DNA from: a virus
Reading direction: 5' to 3' (one strand)
DNA length: 34,892 bases
Virus record (IMG/VR): IMGVR_UViG_3300012920_000122
Span: 1-34,892 of that record
The notes beneath the pieces were generated by a model. It made no database searches and was not told where the DNA came from. It was given only the letters and a program-made list of their open reading frames with translations. The translations under genes and the position numbers were made by a program. Numbering within the stretch: position 1 is the first letter of the stretch; every line of letters starts with the position of its first letter. This document shows, piece by piece, positions 1 to 6,661 of the stretch.

Positions 1-82
1 AAGGCCTGTTAAGACCATTGTGATTACGACAACCAAAAGGGTTTCCGTAAATGTAGCCGCCTTCCTCACGCCATATCATCAT
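1..82 (-). CDS. possible N-terminal fragment of a leftward gene (partial)
   Basis: Reading leftward from two adjacent ATG codons (77-82), an open frame runs off the window edge. It begins MMIWREEGGYIYGNPFGC, which reads like real protein. The same frame stays open upstream to about position 226, through a terminator-like hairpin, so the true start is uncertain. A major capsid gene is the usual neighbour after a scaffold gene, but nothing here identifies this fragment as capsid. A short plus-strand frame ending at 89 overlaps it and cannot be excluded. Low confidence. Confidence 0.3.
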   Translation of the reverse strand, partial: MMIWREEGGYIYGNPFGCRNHNGLNRP

Positions 83-126
83 ACCAGATAGGCGAGAGGT
101 ATGTAAGTGCCCTATTGGGTGACCGC

Positions 127-166
127 AAAAATAACCCGCCTCAGGATAAAAATCCCAAAGCGGGTT
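127..166 (-). terminator. rho-independent terminator after the scaffold gene
   Basis: On the minus strand, AACCCGC (166-160) pairs with GCGGGTT (139-133). An inner GGAT-UUUU-AUCC hairpin is nested inside, and ATTTTT (132-127) follows directly. The T-run is present only in the leftward direction, so it would end the leftward portal-scaffold transcript about 65 bases after the scaffold stop. Confidence 0.65.
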
Positions 167-169
167 CTC

Positions 170-228
170 GTGTCTACCTATTCGACAGGATTGCCTAATA
201 TGTCGAAATAGGCGTCTTATTTAGACAC
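170..228. repeat. long imperfect inverted repeat downstream of scaffold
   Basis: GTGTCTACCTATTCGACA (170-187) pairs with TGTCGAAATAGG (201-212) and TAGACAC (222-228). The second arm is interrupted by nine unpaired bases (213-221) and one bulged A. The loop is 188-200. It lies between the scaffold stop and the terminator. It could be an mRNA processing or 3'-end stabilising structure, or a protein-binding site; the sequence does not decide. Confidence 0.5.
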
Positions 229-231
229 TAA

Positions 232-1404
232 CTAGACGTTACCTAAGGCAGCTTCAACACTTTCAGTAAAACTCAAGCCGTCATTACGACTAGTGGTTCC
301 AGAAGTCGGACTAGATTGTCCTGACATCTTAGGCTCAACAGACTCGTATTCAGCCAGCCTATCAGTAAGGGTCTCTACTTCCTTCCGCATGGAGACATAC
401 TCGCGTATCACAGAGGGCATAAGCTGGGCCGTAACTGCATTGTAAGCATGATCCACAGGGTGCAGAACTTGGGGGTCTATGTTAGCTGCGTTTTGTTGTA
501 TCTCAGCCATATCTAAACCTTCTATCCCCGCGAGGAAAGGGAGCTTCGCTTGGACTCTTTCCACAACATTGCGAGTTACATTCTGCCTGAGACTAGCTTT
601 TTCCGCGGCATCTTGTTTAATTTTTTCTTCCTCAACTAGTTTAGCTTCAGCCAAAGCCTGCTCTGCGTTTTCTTGAAGCTCATGCCGGCGAGCAATGATT
701 GGATCAATATCTTCAATAATACGAAACAACTTAGCTTTGTCCCTCTCGGAAGCGTTAGGAAACATCTCCAGAAGTTGGTTCTCTTGTTCTTGCTCATCAT
801 CAAGAGATAAGACTTCTTCTAAAGAATCCGGGTCTACGTCATACTTATCAGCCAACTGATCAGCCTGTTCCATCAAAGCAACCAGAGGAGTGATGATAGC
901 TTCTTTGTAAGCTTCCGTGTTCTCCAAGTTGTTAAACATTTGCTGCTGCTCATACTCAGCCAGCTTTTCTTGGAGCTGTTCAACATCTTTGTTTTCAGCA
1001 AGACCAGTCAACTCTTGTATCTTGCTCTCATACTCTTCCTGCTTTTGTAGCGCGATCTCTAGCTCTGAGTTGCTGTGCTTTAGCTCAGACTTTAGCTTCT
1101 TAAATCTATTAGCAGCTTTTGGAGTCCAATCATCACCAATGTCTTCAGACAAAGATTCTACGGGCTCTTCATTATCAACAGCAGGCTCTGGTTCCGGTTC
1201 CGGTTCTGGTTCCGGTTCTGGTGTTGGCTCTGGCTCTGGCTCTGGCGCTGGTGTCTCCTCGGCAATCTGGTCCGCGGTATTATCTAGATCAGCAAAAGCC
1301 TTTTCAATTGCGCCAGCAAAAGTATCTGCCGAAGAAACATCAGGTAATGTTTCAACATTAGACTCTTCAGTGGCCTCTGCTACGGATTCTGTATGTGATT
1401 CCAT
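232..1404 (-). CDS. capsid scaffold (assembly) protein
   Basis: This 390-aa acidic protein is rich in Glu and Gln. It has a Pro-Glu repeat tract at about residues 50-75, followed by a long predicted coiled coil (about 100-290) and a short conserved-looking C-terminus ending in AALGNV. Strong acidity, helical content and position two genes after the portal match podovirus scaffolding proteins, which template procapsid assembly and then leave. The start overlaps the end of the preceding gene by 25 bases, typical of a packed virion operon. The Pro-Glu tract is a low-complexity DNA repeat (about 1185-1250) and may vary in length between relatives. Scaffold function is inferred from composition and context, since scaffold sequences diverge quickly. 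Confidence 0.75.
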   Translation of the reverse strand: MESHTESVAEATEESNVETLPDVSSADTFAGAIEKAFADLDNTADQIAEETPAPEPEPEPTPEPEPEPEPEPEPAVDNEEPVESLSEDIGDDWTPKAANRFKKLKSELKHSNSELEIALQKQEEYESKIQELTGLAENKDVEQLQEKLAEYEQQQMFNNLENTEAYKEAIITPLVALMEQADQLADKYDVDPDSLEEVLSLDDEQEQENQLLEMFPNASERDKAKLFRIIEDIDPIIARRHELQENAEQALAEAKLVEEEKIKQDAAEKASLRQNVTRNVVERVQAKLPFLAGIEGLDMAEIQQNAANIDPQVLHPVDHAYNAVTAQLMPSVIREYVSMRKEVETLTDRLAEYESVEPKMSGQSSPTSGTTSRNDGLSFTESVEAALGNV

Positions 1405-1688
1405 TCGTTAATCTGCTGTGGTTGGGGAGAGTTAGGTTGGCGGGTTAGCTTTTCGAGATCATTAAAAGCATCCCTGTATCCAGCATACCACGCAAATCTG
1501 TGGCTATTAGCTTGAGGATCATCCGAAAAGTTATGCACGGAAGGACCAGCAGCTTCTTTGAGAATAGCAACTGCTTGTTGAAAAGCAGGCTGCTCTACAA
1601 GATCTCTGAGCGTGGTTACAGACTCAATGTCTCTAAACCAACGCTCTAACTTAACTGGGACGGCTATTGCTTTCTTCTTAGCGGCCAT
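1380..1688 (-). CDS. small phage protein between portal and scaffold
   Basis: A 102-aa protein starting with a basic segment (MAAKKKAIAVPVK), then a helical middle and a Gln/Pro/Asn-rich tail. The ATG shares one base with the portal stop codon (TAATG arrangement), indicating translational coupling. Its 3' end overlaps the scaffold start. Small unnamed proteins are common between portal and scaffold genes in marine podoviruses, but no specific family can be named. The position suggests a head-assembly or connector accessory role (inference). Confidence 0.7.
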   Translation of the reverse strand: MAAKKKAIAVPVKLERWFRDIESVTTLRDLVEQPAFQQAVAILKEAAGPSVHNFSDDPQANSHRFAWYAGYRDAFNDLEKLTRQPNSPQPQQINEWNHIQNP

Positions 1689-3931
1689 TATGTCTGTTCT
1701 TCGCGAAACTCAAGAGCAGCTTTTGCATCTCGCATTGCTTGCTCTTGCTCAAACTTACGTTGCTTGAGGGCCATGTCGAGTTCAGCTTTTTGCTGGGCAA
1801 TCTGCATCTCGATCTCTGCCTTTTGTAGTTTCATATCCACCTCGGAAGGACCCGAAGGCTGCTGACCTTGTTCAGCGGCCATACGGTTCTGATCCCGTTG
1901 AATCTTCTCCAGTGCTTGCATCGTATTATTGATGGCCTCTTCGGCATACTGGAGGACCTGTTTTGTCTGGGAAACCAGACCTTCTAAAGCTGGGTCACCA
2001 GCAGCAAACTGAACAGTCTCGCTAATATGCTGGTAGAATGCCTGCAATAACGGCAGGGCTTGTTGAGGGTCCACTTGACCAGAATCCATTCCCTCGATGA
2101 CTTGCTGAAGAACCGGAACGTGGACCTGTAAATGTTGTCCATGCAACTCGTTCGACACTACCGGGACCGGGGTGCCTTGTTGCAGTTCTCCGTTTTCCAG
2201 AATAGCAATCTTTGTGTCCATCGCTGGGCGGCTCTCCACCTGCGCCGGAACGTATCGGTCAGCCAAGTCGTGACCCACCCTACTACTAACAATGTCACGA
2301 GTGAGATTACGACGACCGACATCATCGAATTGACCACTAATGCCTTGCAGCTCCCGTAAAGATACAAGTCTGTTGGCGAGTGACCCGCTTCCAATGGAAC
2401 GAACCGCTTTGGTCCTTTCGACATCGAGGCTCGTGATAAAATTTCTTTCAACCCCCCTCTTTTGGCAGCGGTCGTAGAAGTCTTTGACGGAGGCATCTGA
2501 TTTTTTAGATTGGACAACTCGACGGACCATTTCGCGTAAAAGGCGACCCCAACTAGCATAGAACAAATTCAGAGTCGATCCGCTGATGCGGGTTGCAACA
2601 TCCATGTCCGATACCACCTGCATCTGATTCCTGTATGGTGAACCCTGTTGCGGGCCATAGGAACTGATGGTGTCTGTATTGAGTTGCAGTTGCTGTGTTA
2701 AATCTTGCAGGGCTGGCTGGACCGCGGTGCCTAAGTTCGGGATCGCCTTCTCGACGATCTTTACATTCGGGCTCATCACGGCGTAGGCGCCATAGAAAGT
2801 AAACTGTAATTCATCCAGAGAACGCTGGTTCTCAGGCTGGATCATCACCGCAGAGGAAAGCATAGCGCCATCAATCTGCTGGCACCGGAGCCGGTTGCTC
2901 GTTTGGATGTGGTTGAAAATCCTCTGACCCAGACCGCGGATCGAATGGTAAGTGCCATTTGATCCCACGCCGTATGTAAACATCACATAGGCCTGCTCAG
3001 GTTTCTCGTATCGGCCAATGCGCTGATACATGAATTCCTTAGGGCTCTGCTCCGCAGAAATGTAGTGGCTGATACTGCCGTCCATCTCGCGAACCCAGTA
3101 ATGAAGGACATCCACCGTAGGGTTCTGGATGCCTTCGTAGAGGTCGTTGTTCTTGATCTCTGCTTGGTAGGCCTCGTAATCTGAATAGTAAGTCCCACGG
3201 CCACTAGAGCGACCGCTAGTCTTGACGTTCTTCATCATCACCCGCTTCACTTCCTCTACGTTCCACCCAACTGCTTTCGCAGCACTCTCGTTCTTGATGA
3301 AAGCGTGCAACTCATGGAGGTGATACTTCCGGCGACCCACTGCGATGTCGATGCTCTCTTCCGTCGCGGGTGATTGACGAGGGATCAACATGTCGGCAAA
3401 ACTGCCAACTTTGAATCTCCAGTCGTCTACAGAATCGAAGTATGCGATTCCAACGCCATGTTTGATGAAGTGCGTGCAGAGACGAAGGAAAGATGAGTGG
3501 AATTCAGGCCAGTTTCGGAACAGGTGGGTCAGCTCTTCGGCCACTATCTCTTCTTTTGGGCCAACTTCGCTTCTTTCGCCAGTCAAAGACTTTACCTCCA
3601 CAAGACGCTCAAGCGAACTATACAAATCCACATAGGCAGACAAAGACACATCCAGCAAACGCTGGGCCTCCCCAAAGTTCAGGTTCGTCTTCAGAGACTG
3701 CCCGCTGATAGCCAGCTTCCCCGTGTCGTAGGGAGCGGCGCCATCAAACATAGCATCCACGCGGGCTCGGTTGACCGCAGACTTCTCATCAGCTTTTCGC
3801 AAAGTCTGAAAAATTCCTACCGCAGACTTTACGTCCTTTAGCCGCGATTTGACGGGTGCTCCCTTCTCGTCAAGACTTTCGAGGTCCAACCCATCCAATT
3901 CATAAAGTTTTGACATTGGAGCGTGCATCAT
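1688..3931 (-). CDS. portal (head-tail connector) protein
   Basis: A 747-aa protein of the size expected for large podovirus portals. It would form the dodecameric ring at one capsid vertex through which DNA is packaged and ejected. The central region (about 130-540) has the mixed alpha/beta, Trp- and Tyr-rich composition of portal wing and stem domains, including an FYASWGRLLREMVRRV helix near residue 460. The last 120 residues form a Gln/Lys/Glu-rich coiled coil, as in many portal C-termini. It lies directly upstream of the small protein and scaffold genes. Two starts are possible: ATG at 3931 (double Met) or ATG at 3916 (MSKLYELDG), the latter perhaps more usual. No Shine-Dalgarno is seen for either. 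Confidence 0.85.
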   Translation of the reverse strand: MMHAPMSKLYELDGLDLESLDEKGAPVKSRLKDVKSAVGIFQTLRKADEKSAVNRARVDAMFDGAAPYDTGKLAISGQSLKTNLNFGEAQRLLDVSLSAYVDLYSSLERLVEVKSLTGERSEVGPKEEIVAEELTHLFRNWPEFHSSFLRLCTHFIKHGVGIAYFDSVDDWRFKVGSFADMLIPRQSPATEESIDIAVGRRKYHLHELHAFIKNESAAKAVGWNVEEVKRVMMKNVKTSGRSSGRGTYYSDYEAYQAEIKNNDLYEGIQNPTVDVLHYWVREMDGSISHYISAEQSPKEFMYQRIGRYEKPEQAYVMFTYGVGSNGTYHSIRGLGQRIFNHIQTSNRLRCQQIDGAMLSSAVMIQPENQRSLDELQFTFYGAYAVMSPNVKIVEKAIPNLGTAVQPALQDLTQQLQLNTDTISSYGPQQGSPYRNQMQVVSDMDVATRISGSTLNLFYASWGRLLREMVRRVVQSKKSDASVKDFYDRCQKRGVERNFITSLDVERTKAVRSIGSGSLANRLVSLRELQGISGQFDDVGRRNLTRDIVSSRVGHDLADRYVPAQVESRPAMDTKIAILENGELQQGTPVPVVSNELHGQHLQVHVPVLQQVIEGMDSGQVDPQQALPLLQAFYQHISETVQFAAGDPALEGLVSQTKQVLQYAEEAINNTMQALEKIQRDQNRMAAEQGQQPSGPSEVDMKLQKAEIEMQIAQQKAELDMALKQRKFEQEQAMRDAKAALEFREEQT

Positions 3932-3950
3932 ACCCTGAGGGATCTAACTG

Positions 3951-4391
3951 TCAAGGTTTAGGAAAACAGTGATCCATGATCCTTGAAACCGGAACATGGC
4001 ACTGCTTACCATGTTTCCCGCGCAATCGAACATAGGGCTGGTGCTTGCGGTGGTAATATTCCGTCACCATGAACGGTTGCCGGCTCCGTGGACCCCGAAG
4101 GTTCTTCACCTTCCACACCGCCCCGTAGGGGGTGACCACATAATCAGGGAAGTCCGGCACAGGGACATAGGTATCGGTAGGGAGGTGCAGGGTTCGGGCA
4201 TCAGGGTTCTCGTGCGAGACGCGGATTGAGCGTCCGTCGTCGGTGACCACTGTGGAGTGCCATTGGTTCGAGATCCAGTGGCGCTTGAGCCGGCGCTTCG
4301 TCTTTACATTGTAGATGTAGCCGCTGGGACTCAGGCCGTAGTCGGAGGCGCCTTTGACGGGCGTGAAGGTTTGGGGCGTCATGGGATTCAA
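3951..4391 (-). CDS. NUMOD4/HNH-type protein lacking the nuclease core
   Basis: About 146 aa from a TTG start (4391), or 143 aa from the in-frame ATG at 4382 (MTPQTF). Two NUMOD4-like motifs are visible: ASDYGLSPSGYIYNVKT near residue 15 and FPDYVVTPYGAVWKVKN near 80. Such modules bind DNA next to HNH nuclease cores in phage homing endonucleases. The C-terminus reads VPVSRIMDHCFPKP, which resembles the helix just before an HNH core, and then stops. The catalytic His-Asn-His segment is missing. It may be a truncated homing endonuclease kept as a DNA-binding protein, or a decaying remnant. It sits immediately upstream of the portal gene. Confidence 0.6.
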   Translation of the reverse strand: MNPMTPQTFTPVKGASDYGLSPSGYIYNVKTKRRLKRHWISNQWHSTVVTDDGRSIRVSHENPDARTLHLPTDTYVPVPDFPDYVVTPYGAVWKVKNLRGPRSRQPFMVTEYYHRKHQPYVRLRGKHGKQCHVPVSRIMDHCFPKP

Positions 4392-4410
4392 AAAGTATTC
4401 CTATATTTAG

Positions 4411-4443
4411 TGTAGTCTTAATGAAGTCTTCTATAAGACTACA
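4411..4443. repeat. 33-bp interrupted dyad, copy 1 of 2
   Basis: TGTAGTCTTA (4411-4420) is the exact inverse of TAAGACTACA (4434-4443), with an inner GAAG-T-CTTC palindrome between them. A close copy lies at 28646-28678. Both lie 12-20 bases after the stop of a small leftward gene and before the next leftward start. No T-run follows, so a classical terminator is unlikely. An RNase III-type processing hairpin or a repressor operator fits better (inference). Confidence 0.6.
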
Positions 4444-4462
4444 TTAGATACAAGAGAACTTT

Positions 4463-4726
4463 TTATTTTTGTTTCCGACGGGCCTTGATCCTTTCCTTGT
4501 TCCGAAGGTAGTAAGCCTTGTTGTAATCGCTCTTCTTTTTCTTCTTTTCCGCGAGCTTTTCAGGCTCAAGAACGGACCACAACTCGTCTCGACGATCGAA
4601 CTTCTTCTTTGTTCGGTGATAATAATCACGCTGATACTTTAATCGAGCTTCCCTGTTTCGCCTGTAATACGCTTGTTTTATAGGGTCTGGCACGCCTGAT
4701 TGTCCGCAAAAGGGGGTAAGTGTCAA
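4463..4726 (-). CDS. small basic protein, function unknown
   Basis: About 87 aa from a TTG start at 4726; a shorter form from GTG (MPDPIKQAYYRRN) is also possible and no ATG is available. The sequence is very Lys/Arg-rich, with two similar elements: AYYRRNREARLKYQRDYY near residue 20 and AYYLRNKERIKARRKQK at the C-terminus. Repeats of this YY-x-x-N-x-E type occur next to HNH or recombination endonuclease cores in phages, but no catalytic residues are seen. Nucleic-acid binding is likely from charge alone. It is the first leftward gene of this module and faces the rightward cassette across a divergent intergenic region. Confidence 0.5.
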   Translation of the reverse strand: MTLTPFCGQSGVPDPIKQAYYRRNREARLKYQRDYYHRTKKKFDRRDELWSVLEPEKLAEKKKKKSDYNKAYYLRNKERIKARRKQK

Positions 4727-4989
4727 ATTTTTTCATACGCCCCTATATATACATGTATGCGCGGTATAAAAAGCCGGCACCCCACCGGTGGGGGGTCTCG
4801 CAATATATTAATAGCAGACCGATCCGGCCCTGTTCCACGGTCCACGGTCCATGGCCCACTGTTCGAGGTGCGAGGTCCACTGTCGAACAATCGCCGTTCA
4901 GGGTTTGCGTTCATCAGGACCAGAACACTCCTGCCCCCTGAATCCCAGTCCCTGATCCATGTTCCCTGTATAGAGAAGCATGGGCCAGT
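4727..4989. other. divergent intergenic region with A/T-rich and repeat elements
   Basis: No convincing gene is present. An A/T-rich segment (4740-4770) contains TATATATACATGTATG and GGTATAAAAAG and could hold host-type promoter elements. Next come a perfect palindrome (4780-4793), short tandem GGTCCAC units (4833-4851), an inverted repeat TGTTCGA/TCGAACA (4860-4866, 4883-4889) and CCCTGAAT/CCCTGATCC repeats (4929-4958). It separates the leftward virion module from the rightward cassette, so regulatory function is likely. Confidence 0.4.
4780..4793. repeat. perfect 14-bp palindrome
   Basis: CCCCACCGGTGGGG reads identically on both strands. On the minus strand the adjoining sequence GCGAGACCCCCCA partly matches the GCGCACCCCCCA core of the rightward promoter candidates. 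It could be an operator or a decayed promoter facing the leftward genes. Confidence 0.35.
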
Positions 4990-4990
4990 G

Positions 4991-5013
4991 AAGCGCACCC
5001 CCCATTGTTGGTG
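4991..5013 (+). promoter_or_regulatory. T7-type phage promoter candidate A
   Basis: AAGCGCACCCCCCATTGTTG followed by GTG matches sites at 7574 and 8625 over the first 15 bases. It stands directly before the first gene of the rightward cassette. The A/T part (ATTGTTG) departs most from the CACTATAG end of T7-like promoters, so it may be weaker than the other two. Confidence 0.5.
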
Positions 5014-5036
5014 TAATGAGAACCAACCAACAACCA

Positions 5037-5369
5037 ATGAATCATTCTTTCCGCAACCTCAGAACAGCCAATGAAACATTCGGCTACATCGGGATGACAG
5101 AATCTCTCCTAGAAGCACTGGCCGCAAAGGGCATCTTCACCACCGACGAATTCGGAAACATCATTGAAGTGGACGGCTTCAAAGTAGTCCGAGCAGCCAA
5201 TGGCCACTCTTCTCTGAGCCGAGTGAGTCCAAGGCGCCGTGATCTGACTACCTCTGGCGGTAGCGTCCGGTTGCAGGAATATCTCACACCAGAAGAGATC
5301 GCGGCCTGCATCAATGAAGAGAAGCACCGCCGCGCTGAGAGGCTCAGGATCTCCCGTCAAATCGCTTAG
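5037..5369 (+). CDS. unknown small protein, first gene of rightward cassette
   Basis: A 110-aa protein starting MNHSFRNLRTANETFGYIGM. A longer frame from ATG 5016 exists. The 5037 start is preferred because it follows AACCAACCAACAACCA, the same leader that precedes the ATG at 5391 and, in part, at 5704. Its first half is mixed (IFTTDEFGNIIEVDGFKVV looks like a beta hairpin). The C-terminal third is charged and helical (TPEEIAACINEEKHRRAERL). No family recognised. It follows promoter candidate A by about 24 bases, and the next gene starts 21 bases after its stop. Confidence 0.6.
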   Translation: MNHSFRNLRTANETFGYIGMTESLLEALAAKGIFTTDEFGNIIEVDGFKVVRAANGHSSLSRVSPRRRDLTTSGGSVRLQEYLTPEEIAACINEEKHRRAERLRISRQIA

Positions 5370-5390
5370 TCAAACCAACCAGAACAACCA

Positions 5391-5612
5391 ATGAACATAC
5401 CGACATACCAGATTGAAAACAATATGCTAGTTATCATCCCATGCCTTGGAGCCTATGGCCCATGCTCAATCGAGTGGCTCGTCAGATACTGCCTTGAGCA
5501 GAAGGACACCACAAGGGAAGCGGTGCTTGCTGCCATTGATCGTATCGCATCCAGCCCCGAAGCTACCGTGGAGGACGGCTACCTTATGTTCGAGGGCCTA
5601 GGCGGATGTTAA
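5391..5612 (+). CDS. unknown 73-aa protein
   Basis: A 73-aa protein, MNIPTYQIENNMLVIIPCL at the N-terminus, with a middle helix pair (SIEWLVRYCLEQKDTTREAVLAA) and a short beta-like end (ATVEDGYLMFEG). The helix-turn-helix-plus-wing appearance could suggest a small winged-helix fold, but this is weak. The start follows the AACCAACC-type leader with no Shine-Dalgarno. Ribozyme copy 1 begins 8-11 bases after its stop codon, so cleavage would leave this mRNA with a hairpin 3' end. Confidence 0.6.
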   Translation: MNIPTYQIENNMLVIIPCLGAYGPCSIEWLVRYCLEQKDTTREAVLAAIDRIASSPEATVEDGYLMFEGLGGC

Positions 5613-5619
5613 TCCTGAA

Positions 5620-5685
5620 ATAGTCGAAACGCCCGCAAGGGCGTCCGGTATGGGCTGACCGCCTGCCGCTTGAAGATGACAGGTC
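5620..5685 (+). ncRNA. type II hammerhead ribozyme, copy 1 (variant core)
   Basis: GUC (5623-5625) forms half of stem II and GAAA is at 5626-5629. Stem III CGCCC/GGGCG carries a GCAA tetraloop (5630-5643). U5644-C5645 completes the GUC cleavage site. Stem I is CGG (5646-5648)/CCG (5666-5668). The core reads CUUGAAGAU instead of CUGANGA, with two extra U, followed by GAC (5678-5680). Stem II may extend by CCU/AGG across a bulge. Order and pairing match the hammerhead, but the core insertions could reduce or abolish activity. It lies 19 bases before the next ATG. Confidence 0.65.
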
Positions 5686-5703
5686 AAACCAACCAACATT
5701 ACC

Positions 5704-6228
5704 ATGAGAAACAACCAAGAGATATTGAAGCTCGCCGTCGCAGAATTCATCGATCACACGACTGACATTCTGGCTGATGGCATCGTCGAATACCGACAGG
5801 ATCGCCAAGCATTTGATGCCGAAGGCAACCTCTGGTTTTATTTACGGGGCTACTCGAACACCGACGGGGGAGTGTTCCGCGATTACCGCCTGTATCAGGC
5901 CCGCATCGAGGGGAGCTGGGGGAATGAGAAGGGCGTGATCAGAGCCTTCTGGCCGAAGGATCCTGACAACGGGGAATACTTCTGGAATGGGGACTGGGGC
6001 ACCGACCCCCTCGCCCGTCTCTACTTCGACGACATGCAGCGTTATTTGCTGGGCGCCCATTTTGACAAGCCGGAGATCGAGGCCCGCTTCAACAAGAAGA
6101 CTGGCGCCCTGACCAGCCGCTACTTCGACCTCCCCTTCGGCGAGCGGCGAGCAGTGCGCGGCCTGTATGCTGAGAAGAAGAACCCACTGCGATGCACCAT
6201 CGCGGGCAACCCTGAGAGCTACGAGTGA
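5704..6228 (+). CDS. unknown 174-aa protein
   Basis: A 174-aa soluble protein rich in Tyr, Trp and Phe, with a beta-like centre (NLWFYLRGYSNTDGGVFRDY and RLYQARIEGSWGNEKGVIRA) followed by an acidic WPKDPDNGEYFWNGDWGTD segment and a basic C-terminus. No family recognised. ATG 5704 follows CAAACCAACCAACATTACC, the cassette-type leader, and stands 19 bases after ribozyme copy 1. Its TGA overlaps the GTG start of the ASCH-like gene (GTGA), indicating translational coupling. Confidence 0.65.
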   Translation: MRNNQEILKLAVAEFIDHTTDILADGIVEYRQDRQAFDAEGNLWFYLRGYSNTDGGVFRDYRLYQARIEGSWGNEKGVIRAFWPKDPDNGEYFWNGDWGTDPLARLYFDDMQRYLLGAHFDKPEIEARFNKKTGALTSRYFDLPFGERRAVRGLYAEKKNPLRCTIAGNPESYE

Positions 6229-6593
6229 AAGCGTTTAACTGTAACGATAGCCAGAAAAACTGGACCGCCCTCATCCTCGCCGGACAGAAGACAATCGAGA
6301 CCAGAAACTCCCCCTCCCTTGGCTCACTTGTGGGCCAGCGAGTGGGGCTCATTCAGACGGGAGTGGGCAAGGCCAAGCTCGTCGGCTACGTCACCATCTC
6401 CGGCGCTGTCACATACGAAGACGAACCCCACTTCCGAAAGGACGAGCACCTGCACCATGTTCCCTGCGACCTGAACGGGTTTGAGTGGACCGGTGCAAAG
6501 GTGGGCTACGTCCTCACGGATCCCGAACGGATAGACCCTCAGACCCTGCCGGCCTCGTGCAGGGGGATCGTCATAAGAAACCTCCCTGAGTGA
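6225..6593 (+). CDS. ASCH-domain-like protein
   Basis: A 122-aa protein, the usual length for a single ASCH domain. It starts with GTG overlapping the upstream TGA by two bases. The family signature is visible: WTALILAGQKTIETRNSP near residues 13-30 (the W-x3-I-x-x-G-x-K-T-x-E-x-R type motif), then GQRVGLIQTG and AKLVGYVTISGAV as beta strands of the PUA-like barrel. ASCH proteins bind RNA or act on nucleotides or modified bases; some hydrolyse acetylcytidine. An RNA-related role is attractive in a ribozyme-containing cassette but unproven. Assignment rests on motif pattern, without an alignment. Confidence 0.65.
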   Translation: MKAFNCNDSQKNWTALILAGQKTIETRNSPSLGSLVGQRVGLIQTGVGKAKLVGYVTISGAVTYEDEPHFRKDEHLHHVPCDLNGFEWTGAKVGYVLTDPERIDPQTLPASCRGIVIRNLPE

Positions 6594-6602
6594 TCCTTGA
6601 CT

Positions 6603-6632
6603 CTGCTCCTCTTCCATTGCGAAGGGGAGCAG
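6603..6632 (+). promoter_or_regulatory. strong hairpin between ASCH-like gene and next gene
   Basis: CTGCTCCTCTT (6603-6613) pairs with AAGGGGAGCAG (6622-6632) around an 8-base loop, with one G-U pair. No T-run follows, so it is not a standard terminator. It takes the intergenic place that ribozymes hold elsewhere in the cassette, so a processing or 3'-end protective role is plausible. Its presence also argues that the next gene starts at ATG 6662 and not at GTG 6590. Confidence 0.5.
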
Positions 6633-6661
6633 GAATCAGGAATCAACCTGAACTAGAAACC

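Noticed and set aside
197-221. TGTCGAAATAGGCGTC as a fifth hammerhead ribozyme
   Set aside because: It has GUC-GAAA and a later GUC, but no hairpin between them and no CUGANGA core; the bases are explained by the inverted repeat.
917-1411. Plus-strand Ser/Gly-rich frame opposite the scaffold gene
   Set aside because: It is the mirror of the Pro-Glu repeat and coiled coil of the scaffold; low complexity and wrong strand for the module.
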